This document shows, in pieces, positions 54,501 through 63,713 of a DNA stretch of 64,000 nucleotides. The DNA lies in the NCBI GenBank assembly GCA_014529385.2, contig CM043952.1:154271557-154335556 (forward strand), given 5' to 3'. The notes under the pieces are model-generated. The model was given only the letters and a program-made list of their open reading frames with translations, made no database searches and was not told the DNA's origin. Position numbers and translations under genes: made by a program. Source of the DNA: Adiantum capillus-veneris (taxonomy: Eukaryota; Streptophyta; Polypodiopsida; Polypodiales; Pteridaceae). Every line of letters starts with the position of its first letter. Position 1 is the stretch's first letter.

Positions 54501-55165
54501 TTATCTGGAAAGTGACTCTTGCAACAGCAATGTGCATAATGCATCAAACTTGACAACTTTAGGATTTCCTTGGGTCATAAGTCCCCAAGTACTAGCAAAA
54601 GTCTGATAAGAATCTGGCAAGGCATCAAGAACAGTCTGCACAAGGGAACTATCAGAAACAACTTCGCTTGCAGAAATAAGTTGCTCATTGATATCCTTGA
54701 TACCAGCAAGGAAAGTGTCCATGTCATCTTTCTCATGCATAATCTTCGACTCCAGCTCTTTATGCAGCAATGCAATTTTTGCCTCATTGCGACTTGAATA
54801 AAGACCAACTAGAATATCCCAAGCATCTTTTGTAGATTTTGTTGAACAAATGTGAGGAGTAATAGTGCGCTTCATAGAAAAGGCAATAAATGCATGAGCA
54901 TGCACATCTTTTACATCACAACAAGCTTGCTCAGCCGTAGGCAAAACAATTGTGGCAGCAACAACCCTGCCACCAAAACCTGCACCATCCTCAACATCGC
55001 CTACATCCTAAGAACCAGGATGTACATCAATGCCTTGCACAATGTTCCAAACTCACTTTGACACAAGGACATTTGCATCATGTAAGCCCGCATAGGGTAA
55101 TTGTCCCCATCCAATCTATCGTCAGTAGCAAACATCTTGAACACGGCTGTGTTGTTGTTTGCCAT
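54501..55165 (-). pseudogene. gag: Copia-5 gag
   Basis: An ATG at 55165 opens MANNNTAVFKMFATDDRLDGDNYPMRAYMM; after a shift near 55080 the reading resumes at 54944 (PTAEQACCDVKDVHAHAFIAFSM) and runs to 54501 with TKDAWDILVGLYSSRNEAK, HEKDDMDTFLAGIKDINEQL and VQTVLDALPDSYQTFAS. This is a UBN2-type copia capsid. Broken once or twice in the first third. Confidence 0.88.
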
Positions 55166-55509
55166 GGCGAATGTTGCACCTGATGTGAGAACTAACCAAA
55201 AAGAGGAGAAATAAACCGGGAACAACACATTCTATATAGCACAAACCGTAGAAGACTGTAAGGAACCTATTATGCAAAAAATGACACTGACAAAAAATTT
55301 GCACAAAATGACAAAATAGCATGTGCAGTACTGCTTGTTGTGGAAACGGAGGCCGAAATGAGCCCAAATAAAAAAAATATGAGCTCTTCGAGCACTACGA
55401 GCTTGCCCAAAATATTTATCGACCTTCAAACACTTGCCATAGCTCACAACAATCGAAGAAAGTGAGCACACATGTGCTAGAGCTGCGGGAGCCTGGGAGG
55501 ACGCAACCT

Positions 55510-55521
55510 GCTCTGATACCA
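55510..55521 (-). other. Copia-5 primer-binding site
   Basis: Minus strand TGGTATCAGAGC next to the LTR end. Confidence 0.9.
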
Positions 55522-55523
55522 AT

Positions 55524-55750
55524 TTTTGGAACTAGGGTTGCAAAAAAACACACACAGCTTGGAGAAGATGAAGGAAGCTCAAGGCACAAGACAAAGAGTG
55601 TATTACTTAGTGTGCAATGGAAAGATAAGATAGCCATAGAATGATGGGCGTATATACAATGCACGGGGGAAAAACCTCCTAGTGAGGGAAAAAATGCATC
55701 GGCGGTCCTAAAGGTATTCACACACATCACTCCACATGTATATGGTAACA
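55524..55750 (-). mobile_element. Copia-5 5' LTR
   Basis: Starts TGTTACCATATACATG at 55750 and ends near CCAAAAAT at 55524 (the CCAACA end of the 3' copy is altered). By eye it is more diverged from its partner than the copia-2 LTR pair. Confidence 0.88.
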
Positions 55751-56299
55751 TAACCTCCATAGGTCTTAGAGCTTTTGGCGAAAGCTTTGAGAAGAGATGT
55801 TATGGAGCCATAAGCACAAGCTATTCCATGTAGTAAATTCCACATCACTATCACTTTTCAAATTCTTACCAATCTACACAGTGAATCAATCAAGGCAACC
55901 TAGTTGTGGTCTTATACGTTGCATATGACAATTTGATCTCCTTTCTACCTCTTTCGATGAGGAATTTAGACTCAATGTTCAGGTCTAAAAACTTTGTGTG
56001 GATGATAGTGCTTCCTGTAAATCCATGCATGTGAGGGCGTGTGGAGGCGTGTAAGCGCGAGTGTAGGAGTCCAGTGTGCTATGCAGGAGATAGTACGCTT
56101 GGTTTGGGGTGGAGCTTGAGTGGATAACTTCCACAGCTCCTTATTGCTTTTGTATTAAAATAATAAGGTTAGTGAGATGGGCAGCGCCTGACGCCCAGTT
56201 AGTATGGCTTGCATCCTTACGATCTCCCAGTAGGCCATAGTGGCCCAAGTGGCCTATGGTAAAAACCTGTACATATGTGAAGCGTCATGAGGCTTCACC
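55751..56299. other. No gene recognised; may include copia LTR remnant
   Basis: No readable frame. The part 56000-56299 lies just downstream (minus strand) of a copia RNase H end and could be its 3' untranslated region and LTR, but I could not find a partner copy. Confidence 0.4.
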
Positions 56300-56415
56300 C
56301 TATGCCCATCATGTCAATGCAATGTGCAAACCGCTTTGTAGCTAAGCTCTTCGTAAGAGCATCTGCAGGGTTGGCATCTGTTAGGTAAAGGTGGTGTGCC
56401 TCACCGTGCTTTGCC
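56300..56415 (-). pseudogene. Copia RNase H tail
   Basis: Minus strand reads HHLYLTDANPADALTKSL then ATKRFAHCIDMMGIG and a stop, the very end of a copia polyprotein (the NPADxLTK motif is diagnostic). The rest of the element is absent, replaced upstream by a CT run. Confidence 0.82.
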
Positions 56416-56551
56416 TCTGTTTGTCGGTCAGTGTTCGGCCACCCACATTTATCTCCTTATTCTTTATACATACAAAGAATAAGGAGATCTCACTCATTCT
56501 CACATTGTGCCCATACAGTGAGATTTGGGAGCTCCACCCACATCGTGTGTT

Positions 56552-56553
<2 letters not shown>

Positions 56554-56625
<72 letters not shown>
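56554..56625. repeat. (CT)36 microsatellite
   Basis: Uninterrupted CT of about 72 bases. The Ser/Leu and Arg/Glu frames over it are artefacts. Confidence 0.97.
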
Positions 56626-56627
<2 letters not shown>

Positions 56628-56689
56628 GGATTGGGAGCACCATTAGAGCTTAGCGGGAAAGCAACAAAAACTGCAACACGTTTTTGCAT

Positions 56690-57472
56690 ATCTATTTTGG
56701 CCTATCAAAACGTCTTCATTCAAGTCGATTCTTGCAATTTTTGACCCGTTTTTCATCCTCTTCAACTTTGCAAAAAGAAAGTTTTCTCAAAATCTTTACC
56801 AATTTTGAGATACGTCACTCAGACTGCCTGCACATCTAGGGTACATAGCTGCAGAGTTTTATATATCTGTTTTGACCTATAAAAACAACACATTTCAGGT
56901 CCATTCCCCTCTTCCTTCGACCATTTTTGTGTGGTCTACAACTTTGCAGAAGGAAGTTTCCACAAATTCTGAACGGTTTGGGAGATATGGGCTGATCGGC
57001 TGCAGGGTGTTTGAAAAGTTGAGGATACGGTATATGACTTATGTGGTTTGATGCTCATGTAGACTCATTTGATTGCAGTTTGAGCTCGGCAATGTATGCC
57101 TCGAGCATGTTTGTTGGCAGTCACAGGTAGAGCAGGTATTTGTGGTATTTGTGTACTAGATTTGCAGGTGTTTGCAATGATGTATGCAAAGTGTGGAGAT
57201 TGGTGCATGCATTTGGAGTGCGGTTTGATGCGCTTTGGTTGCTCATGGTTTTGAGCGTGCAGTCACTTTGGTTACTGGTTTTGTAGTTGTTTTGCCGACA
57301 AAACTTTGGCTTTCTATCAATTTTATGCGCATCATTGGTGCGATCGAGATTGCGATTGCTTGTAGCACTCAGGATTTGCGTGCAATGTTTTCCCTTTTGG
57401 GTGGTGCATCGCGAGCGTGTTTCGCTCTGTATTTTTTGTCTTAAGCTGTGAGTGCTCGGCCATTTGGAGCTT
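56690..57472. repeat. Diverged duplication of about 175 bases; no gene
   Basis: Blocks at about 56692-56815 and 56868-56990 share the order TTTTG[GA]CCTAT, then CAACTTTGCA[AG]A, then GAGATA (imperfect). No coding frame. The stretch may be leader DNA of the copia scrap downstream. Confidence 0.5.
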
Positions 57473-58385
57473 CCAGTTTTGACTCCCAGCTACAAGTTGA
57501 GTCTAGTACGCCCACACGGGTTGCCATTTGCAGTTGAGGACATCTTCTGCAGTGTTTTGGCTTGCATACCGGTTTCGACACAACAGGTGTCTTGAGCTTT
57601 TGCTTTGTGTATGCTTTTGTGGTATAGTGGCTGGAGTTTACTCGCCATAGTTTGTGATCAAGCTTAGCTCTCACATTGACAGGTTTGTTAGTTTGGACAG
57701 AGTTTGGTGTTCTTGTAGCCACTTGCAGAAGTGAGGCTTTGCGTATGCTTTTGTGGCTACAATACAGGCTAGTCAGTTTTGATTCTCACTTATAGGTTGA
57801 GTCTAGTACTCCCACAAGTGTTTCCATTTGCAGTTGAGGGCATCTTCTGTAGTATTTTGGCTTGCATACCGGTTTCAACACAGTAGGTAGATGTCTTGAG
57901 CTTTTGCTTTGTGTATACTTTTGTGGGATAGTGGCTGGAGTTTACTCGCCATAGTTTGTGATCAAGCTTAGCTCTCACATTGATAAGTTTTGTCAGTTTG
58001 GACACAGCTTGGTGTTCTTGTACCCACTCTCGCAGAAGTGAGGATGTGCGTATGCTTCTGTGGCTACAATACAGGCTACTCAGTTTTGACTTGCAGCTAT
58101 AGGTTGAGTCTAGTACTCCCACAGGTGTTGCCATTTGCAGTTGAGGACATCTTCTATAGTGTTTTGGCTTGCATACCGATTTCAACACAGCCGGTGTCTT
58201 GAGATTTTGCTTTGTGTATGCTTTTGTGGGATAGTGGTTGGATTTTACTCGCCATAGTTTGTGATTGAGCTTAGCTCTCACATTGACAGGTTGTCAGTTT
58301 GGAGACATTTTGGTGTTCTTGTACCCACTCTCGCAGGAGTGAGGATATGTATATGCTTGTGTGGCTACAATACAGGCTAGTCACA
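57473..58385. repeat. Tandem repeat, three copies of about 300-307 bases
   Basis: The marker CCATTTGCAGTTGAGG occurs near 57525, 57825 and 58131, giving steps of about 300 and 307. Each unit contains GCTTGCATACCGGTTT-like, GTAGTGGCTGG-like and CAAGCTTAGCTCTCACATT blocks. Minus-strand open frames (57441-57722, 57790-58281) are translations of the same unit (VRAKLDHKLWRVNSSHY) and have no known domain. The units differ by small indels that do not keep phase, so coding is unlikely. Confidence 0.92.
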
Positions 58386-58659
58386 AGTTTCACAGGTTTT
58401 TGCAGATTTTTGTAGGCAGTTTCTCTTGTGGGACGCGTTTTGAGCTAGTTTGCCCTCTACTTGCGTATATGGTTATGCACTTTATGCTCGGTTGAGCTGT
58501 TTGTCCCAGTTTATGCTTGTAGCGTTCGTAGATTGTGGAGTAATTTTATGCATATGTGAGCATTGATTTTGATGCGATTGATCATGCTTTTGAGCATTGT
58601 GTAGTGGTCAAGTTACGTCCCACATTGTTTGCCATAGTTTTGGCATGGATATGAAGATG
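58386..58659. other. Short spacer, no gene
   Basis: GT-rich sequence between the tandem repeat and the copia gag/protease scrap, with no frame or repeat I can name. Confidence 0.4.
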
Positions 58660-58981
58660 CTTCAGGTTAGAGGCGGTTCTCGCTCACGATTGCGAATGAC
58701 ATGTTGGCACTGTGGCCACAATGGGCATATTTAGCCTCATTGCTTGGTAGCCGAAGAGACAGATACATGGTGCTACTATGAGGACATATGCTAGAGAGTA
58801 TGCATGTGACGGGCATGTCACATGCATGCTAGAGAGTATGCATGTGATCGGCATGTCACTTTTGAGTCTAGCTTGCCTTTAGATCTACTTTGTGTCTTGG
58901 GATAGCACATTGTCTACACGTTTTCTACTAGACGAGCATGCAGATTTTCACGTGACGCCACGCCGTGATTTGTTTTGCTCT
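58660..58981 (+). pseudogene. Copia gag zinc knuckle and protease scrap, cut by an LTR
   Basis: Plus strand: RGGSRSRLRMTCWHCGHNGHI, stop, PHC (about 58672-58745), a C-x2-C-x4-H-x4-C knuckle with one TAG. Then about 58905-58980 reads LLDEHADFHVTPRRDLFCS, which lines up with copia proteases that read LDSGA followed by FHVTPxxDxF; the S-G of the active site is lost. The sequence stops at 58981, where the copia-2 family LTR starts. A GCATGTGA-type duplication lies at 58798-58860. Confidence 0.65.
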
Positions 58982-59173
58982 TGTTGGGGTATAAAGCCCA
59001 ATGTGGTCGCCCAGGTAAGTGGGCGGGCCTCCAGGTATGTACACATATTCTTTTGTAAAAACCTAATAAGAACTCACTATGCTCTACACATTACAGTAGA
59101 GCGAGTTCACCATATCGTCATGCTCTTCTTCTCGCACTCTCTCTCGCGTCGCACTTCCGCTCATACTCCTTCA
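58982..59173 (+). mobile_element. Copia-2 family LTR (plus orientation)
   Basis: 192 bp, TGTTGGGGTATAAAGCCC ... ATACTCCTTCA, closely matching both copia-2 LTRs. Confidence 0.93.
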
Positions 59174-59832
59174 ACTGGTATCAGAGCTCAGATCGAGGCT
59201 CGGGGCAGCATTTGCAGGTAGCCAGAGTCACCTGCTCAGATTGGAGTGAGATTCGAACATGTGGGGCAACCGAAAGGTTTTGGTGCTCTCAGAATTTCAT
59301 TATGAGGTCATCTCGGCCACCGTTCGGCTTCGACAAAGATCTGCGTAGGCCATTTTCGACTACGTGGTCTTGGCGGGTGCAGATCCGACTCTGCAATTTT
59401 GGGGTTTCAGCCTACGACTGCAAGTGCTGAGAATATCTGCACTTCCAGAGTGCTGATTTGTGGCTATCTACACAACGAAGAACGGCTTACAGTTCTTGGA
59501 GGCGTGTCACTTACGACACGGATGCACCTACACACAGACTGTAGGCGACATCCACCCATTCGTCAGGTAGCTTGTGTTTGCTTCTTGATATTCCAGATTT
59601 CATCCTGACATTGCAGGTACTTCCACATGGGATGTATTGTCAGAGATGATGTATGTTTGTTGAGGGTTTGCTGGTTGTGAGTCACGCAGCAAACAACCGC
59701 CGCAGCGGTTACAGCATACAGTGGGAAATTTGTGGATGTATGATTTTGTGGGAAGTCTATGTACTGTCAGATTTACTGCAGCCTTTGTTGAGGGTCGAGT
59801 GAGGTTTTATTGAGCTGGGGGATTCTCGAATG
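59174..59832 (+). mobile_element. Copia-2 family primer site and leader, truncated
   Basis: The primer site TGGTATCAGAGC is at 59176-59187. The leader matches the minus strand of 51581-50870 up to GATTCTCGAATGTT, then breaks at about 59832-59836 into the RNase H end of copia-3. The whole gag-pol of this copy is absent. It forms a 0.85 kb inverted repeat with copia-2, 7.2 kb away. Confidence 0.88.
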
Positions 59833-61017
59833 TTTAGTGCGAGCATGGTAAACTGGATTCTTTGCCAACATGATGCTGCTAATATTGTCACAATATATAA
59901 TGACACTGTCAAGATAGTCAAAACCAAATTCTACCATAAGTACTCTCAACCATGACTCTTCACATGCTGCCAAAGCTGCTCCACGATATTTAGCTTCTGT
60001 AATTGATAATGCTACAGCTAATTGCTTCTTGCTACTCCAACTTATCATACCATTGCCAATGGAAAATGCATAACCACTTGTAGATCTTCTATCCATAAAA
60101 TCTCCTGCCCAATCTGCATCTGTGTAACCATAAAGACAAAGCTTCCCATTCTTTTCATAAAACATTCCATAATTGACAGTGGCTTTCACATATCTCATAA
60201 TCCGTCTCACTGCATCAAGATGACTTTTACATGGCTTTTGCATGAATTGACTCACAACACCCACTGCATAACTCAAATCTGGCCTTGTTATTGTCAAGTA
60301 AATGAGGCTTCCAACCATCTTGCGATACATAGTGACATCCTCAATGTAATGTCCATCATCAAACAACTTCACATTTTGATCAAGAGGTGTATCAACCGGT
60401 TTGCATGCTGTCATTCCATACTTCTCAAGCATATCCAACGCGTATTGTCTTTGTATCATCCAAATTCGTGATAAAGTATCGACAATTTCAATTCCCAAAA
60501 AATATCTCAACTCACCAAGGTCCTTCATGTTGAATTCCCTCAACAAACTCTTCTTGACATGCAAAATTTGCTCATCATGACTTCCAGTGAGAATCAAGTC
60601 ATCAACATAGATAACAATAACGACGATCTCTCCATCAAAATGCTTCAAAAACAATGAGTGATCAACAGTAGACTGTTTAAATCCAATCTTCTTCAAGAAT
60701 CTGGTTAGCTTTTCACACCAAGCTGTAGATGCTTGCTTCAAATCATACAATGCTTTCTTCAACTTACACACATAATATGGAAACTCTGGATGTTGATAAC
60801 CCTCTGGCTGTATCATATAATCTTCTTCTTCCAAGTCACCATTCAAGAATGCATTGTCAACATCCATTTGCCGTAACTTCCAACCGAACATACTTGCCAT
60901 TGCTATCACCAATTTGATTGTTGTCATCTTTGCAACTGGACTAAATGTCTCATCATAATCAAGACCTTTTGTTTGTGCATAACCTTTAGCAACAAGCCTC
61001 GCTTTGTATCTTTCCAC
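59833..61017 (-). CDS. pol: Copia-3 reverse transcriptase and RNase H
   Basis: About 395 codons of open frame: ERYKARLVAKGYAQTKGLDYDETFSPVAKM, MDVDNAFLNGDLEEEDYM, KALYDLKQASTAWCEK, catalytic VIYVDDLILTG, NMKDLGELRYFLGIEI, then RNase H with YGYTDADWAGDFMDRRSTSGYAFS, SITEAKYRGAALAACEE, IYCDNISSIMLAKNPVYHARTKH. Catalytic residues are present in both enzymes. The frame then runs about 20 codons into foreign leader DNA at 59832, so the end of RNase H is missing. The upstream edge joins the integrase linker through a frameshift and a TGA near 61060-61090. Confidence 0.95.
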
Positions 61018-61297
61018 ACTACCATCTGACTTGCACTTGACTTTGAATACCCATTTTCAGCCAATTACTTTCTTTCCACTTTGCACAAGAAAACGAAAAA
61101 TCCCAAGTGTCATTCTTCACAAGAGCATCCATCTCACCATCCATAGCTGACTCCCATTCTGATTTTCCAATTGCCTCTTGAAAAGATGTAGGCTCTTTAT
61201 GTTGCACACGTGAAACCATGTATACATAATATGTATGCATGTAACCGTTGTATGTAAATCTATCAACTGGATAATGCACCCTCTCTGATCTTCTCAA
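61018..61297 (-). pseudogene. pol: Copia-3 linker to reverse transcriptase
   Basis: LRRSERVHYPVDRFTYNGYM, then EPTSFQEAIGKSEWESAMDGEMDALVKNDTWDF, the usual start of the copia polymerase region. Near 61090 a one-base shift moves the reading to another frame and a TGA replaces an expected Trp before KWVFKVKC. A TAG at 61298-61300 separates it from integrase. Confidence 0.88.
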
Positions 61298-61960
61298 CTA
61301 TGGTGCACTTTTCTCTTCAACTCTTGCATATGGGGGTAGATATTTCTCAGCATGCTTACTGCCAGGTATCCTCAAGTGTGGTAAACCATGCTCTTCATCG
61401 AGGCTTTCATCTCCAGAAGTGTCCTCAACCACTTTCTTCTTGCCTTTCTCGTCTTGCTTCTTATCTCGCAAACGACCGCTCCATGGGTTGACACTTCTTG
61501 TACTCTCCTCTGCCATATGTGGTCCTGAAACAGTTCTTGTTGATGGTCCTGGCTTATCAACAACATGACGCACATTCTCTTGCTCTTCATACTCATCTTC
61601 TATCATCACTGGCTTTGGTTTATACCATGGTTCATGCTCACAAAATCTGACATCTCTACTGACATAAACTTGTCTTGTTGTAAGATCATAGCACTTGTAA
61701 CCTTTCTTTTCAACTGGATAGCCCAAGAATATACACTTCACTGCCTTTGGCTCCATCTTCTTTCTTGCTTCATTTGGCACATGAACATAGCAAACACATC
61801 CAAAAACTTTCATGTAGGAAACTGTTGGCTTGATCCCATAAAGTCTCTCATAAGGTGAAATTTCATGATTGGCAGCTATTGGTGTTCGATTCATAATGTG
61901 TACTGCTGTATGAATTGCTTCAGCCCAATATGTTAATGGCATATTCATCTCATTCATCAT
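61298..61960 (-). CDS. pol: Copia-3 integrase C-terminal half
   Basis: 220 codons: NMPLTYWAEAIHTAVHIMNRTP, SYMKVFGCVCYVHVP, KCIFLGYPVEKKGYKCYDL, VYVSRDVRFCE, then a long acidic/charged linker (DEYEEQENVRHVVDKPG). In phase with the preceding core, which contains NGVAERKNR at about 62005. No damage within. Confidence 0.93.
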   Translation of the reverse strand: MMNEMNMPLTYWAEAIHTAVHIMNRTPIAANHEISPYERLYGIKPTVSYMKVFGCVCYVHVPNEARKKMEPKAVKCIFLGYPVEKKGYKCYDLTTRQVYVSRDVRFCEHEPWYKPKPVMIEDEYEEQENVRHVVDKPGPSTRTVSGPHMAEESTRSVNPWSGRLRDKKQDEKGKKKVVEDTSGDESLDEEHGLPHLRIPGSKHAEKYLPPYARVEEKSAP

Positions 61961-62809
61961 GGCTCTTGAAATCTCTGCTATGACTCTATTCTTTCTCTCA
62001 GCAACTCCATTTTGTTGTGGTGTGTATCTGCAAGTAATCTGTCTTCTTATACCTTATTCATGTAAGTAATCATCAAAACTGTGTGACATGTACTCTCCCC
62101 CTTTATCTGTACGTAGGCATTTAATTTGACAACCATTCTCTTTCTCAACCATAACTTTGAACTCTAAGAATACCTCAAATTCCTCTGACTTTGCCTTTGG
62201 AAAGTAAACCCATGTCATTCTGTTGTAATCATCTGTGAATGTGATAAAATATCGACAACCATTCGGTGTAGCATGATCACAAGGTCCCCAAATATCTGAA
62301 TGAACAATTTCCAAAGGATTTATGCTAATTCTCCCCCTCTTTGGAAATGGTAAACGAGATTGCTTTCCAAATTGACAAGCTTCACAAACATGATCAAAAT
62401 TCAATCTGCCAAACTTTGGTAATCCACGTACAATTTGATTCGATTGCATATGCTTTAGTATTCTAAAATTGACATGACCAATCCGCTTATGCCATAACTC
62501 TACCCAATCATCTTGAGTGGCTGATTTTTTTGCATACATACCGCTGTGTAAACATGGATCTCCAGCTTCCAATGAGAACAAGCGACCTTTCTTTCTTCCA
62601 CGTGCCAATATCTTGCCTGGTTTGCCTTTGTGAAACTCCTCTATGAAGCAGCCATAACGATTAAAACGGACTTGCAACCCTTGATCTGTCATTGTTGTCC
62701 AACTGATGCTAAATTCTTTGTGATTGAGGGCACTTATAGAACATCTCACAATGTGTTGTATGTCGCGTCTTTTTCTAGCAATGGAACTAAACCAACATGC
62801 ATAATCCAA
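61961..62809 (-). pseudogene. pol: Copia-3 pre-integrase and integrase core, one TAA
   Basis: WVELWHKRIGHVNFRILKHMQ and CEACQFGKQSRLPF form the zinc-binding pre-integrase; the core has IVHSDIWGP, TFTDDYNRMTWVYF, LRTDKGGEYMS, then TAA at 62054-62056 and, in the same frame, RRQITCRYTPQQNGVAERKNR. Asp, Asp and Glu of the active site are all present. The region before about 62750 (IARKRRDIQ) belongs to the protease-integrase spacer, and a shift lies near 62750. Confidence 0.92.
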
Positions 62810-63015
62810 TGCATAGTATCATCACCTGTAGCGACAAACTCATCCTCTTCTAACTTCTCTTTTCTGTCAAACCATTCATCATGATATGTCATATGATTTG
62901 TGGCACCACTATTTAAATACCGATCATCTGTATGATGTGGCACCACTATCTAAATACCAATCATCTGTATGATGTGGCTCCACCATGCTTCAAAAAAACA
63001 TGCTCCATAGGAAAT
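62746..63015 (-). pseudogene. pol: Copia-3 protease with duplicated active site
   Basis: The upstream copy (62973-62937) reads HTDDWYLDSGAT, a normal copia protease active site. The next 37 bases (62936-62900) repeat it as HTDDRYLNSGAT, with Asp changed to Asn. Because 37 is not a multiple of three, the first copy runs out of frame into the second. The frame continues NHMTYHDEWFDRKEKLEEDEFVATGDD and on to 62746. Confidence 0.92.
62900..62973. repeat. 37-base tandem duplication
   Basis: The unit GTGGCACCACTAT[TC]TAAATACC starts at 62900 and 62937. The two copies differ at two positions. Confidence 0.95.
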
Positions 63016-63047
63016 AAATGTCCACTCGATCTATTGTCATATATATT

Positions 63048-63713
63048 CTAATCATAAGGATTGTATCCAACAAAGTTTCCTCCATGCCTGCCATAACCTC
63101 GGCCTCTTCCAACACGTTCACGATTTTGATTTAGCCTTGTGTAACATTCTCTTTCAAAGTGACCATAAATGCCACATCTGTTACAATATCCATCTCTTTG
63201 AGGATGTACAAATCGTCCACCTCCACGTCCACGAGGTTGGGCTCTCCCCCTGCCTCTTTGGTTGTAATCATTGTAACTTTGACTTTGTAGGTTTTTCCAT
63301 TGACCTCTTCCAGCATTGTTTCCACGACCATAGTTTCCTCTTCCACCTCTATTGTTTCCATGACCTCTAGAGTAAAGAATCTGATCTCTGGAATTGTTAT
63401 TTGATGTAGAAGGACCTGACTTGCTTAACTTCACCTCTTCTTGCAAACAAAGGTTTACTAACTCTTCAAAATCAGGTATGTGTCCTCGAATAGCAGATAT
63501 AGATGTATCCAATGACTTGTATTCCGGTCCCAAACCATTCAATGTCACTGAAACTAAGTCATCGTCTGGAACTTCAACATTAATGCTCGCAAGATCTTCT
63601 TGTATTTGCTTTATCTCTATCACATAATCTGATATGGATCTATTTCCTCGCCATACACAATGTAACCTTTGCTTCAAGTGAACTTTTCGTGGTTCTGTAT
63701 TGGAGATGTTCAT
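63048..63713 (-). CDS. gag: Copia-3 gag, C-terminal part
   Basis: 221 codons: MNISNTEPRKVHLKQRLHCV, VRGNRSISDYVIEIK-like capsid words (WRGNRSISDYVIEI), VTLNGLGPEYKSLDTSISAI, EELVNLCLQEEVKL, then an Arg/Gly-rich tail (RGGRGNYGRGNNAGRG, RGRGRAQPRGRGGGR) and zinc knuckle CNRCGIYGHFERECYTR (about 63185-63135). It ends in a stop at 63048. The N-terminal part continues beyond a stop, upstream. The Met at 63713 is internal. Confidence 0.92.
   Translation of the reverse strand: MNISNTEPRKVHLKQRLHCVWRGNRSISDYVIEIKQIQEDLASINVEVPDDDLVSVTLNGLGPEYKSLDTSISAIRGHIPDFEELVNLCLQEEVKLSKSGPSTSNNNSRDQILYSRGHGNNRGGRGNYGRGNNAGRGQWKNLQSQSYNDYNQRGRGRAQPRGRGGGRFVHPQRDGYCNRCGIYGHFERECYTRLNQNRERVGRGRGYGRHGGNFVGYNPYD

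Larger units (their letters stand above)
52814..55750 (-). mobile_element. Copia-5: 2.9 kb internally deleted copia element
   Basis: LTRs of about 226 bp at 52814-53039 and 55524-55750, primer site 55510-55521, polypurine tract about 53040-53052. Gag and protease are followed by a shortened integrase joined directly to the RNase H end: everything from mid integrase core through reverse transcriptase is missing. It sits in a PPR relic. Flanking five-base duplications were not found. Confidence 0.9.

Noticed and set aside
56381-56744. Glu/Arg and Ser/Leu repeat proteins
   Set aside because: Translations of the CT microsatellite and its edges.
57441-58281. Two related minus-strand frames (VRAKLDHKLWRVNSSHY and following)
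   Set aside because: They are translations of the 300-bp tandem repeat. Indels between units do not preserve phase.
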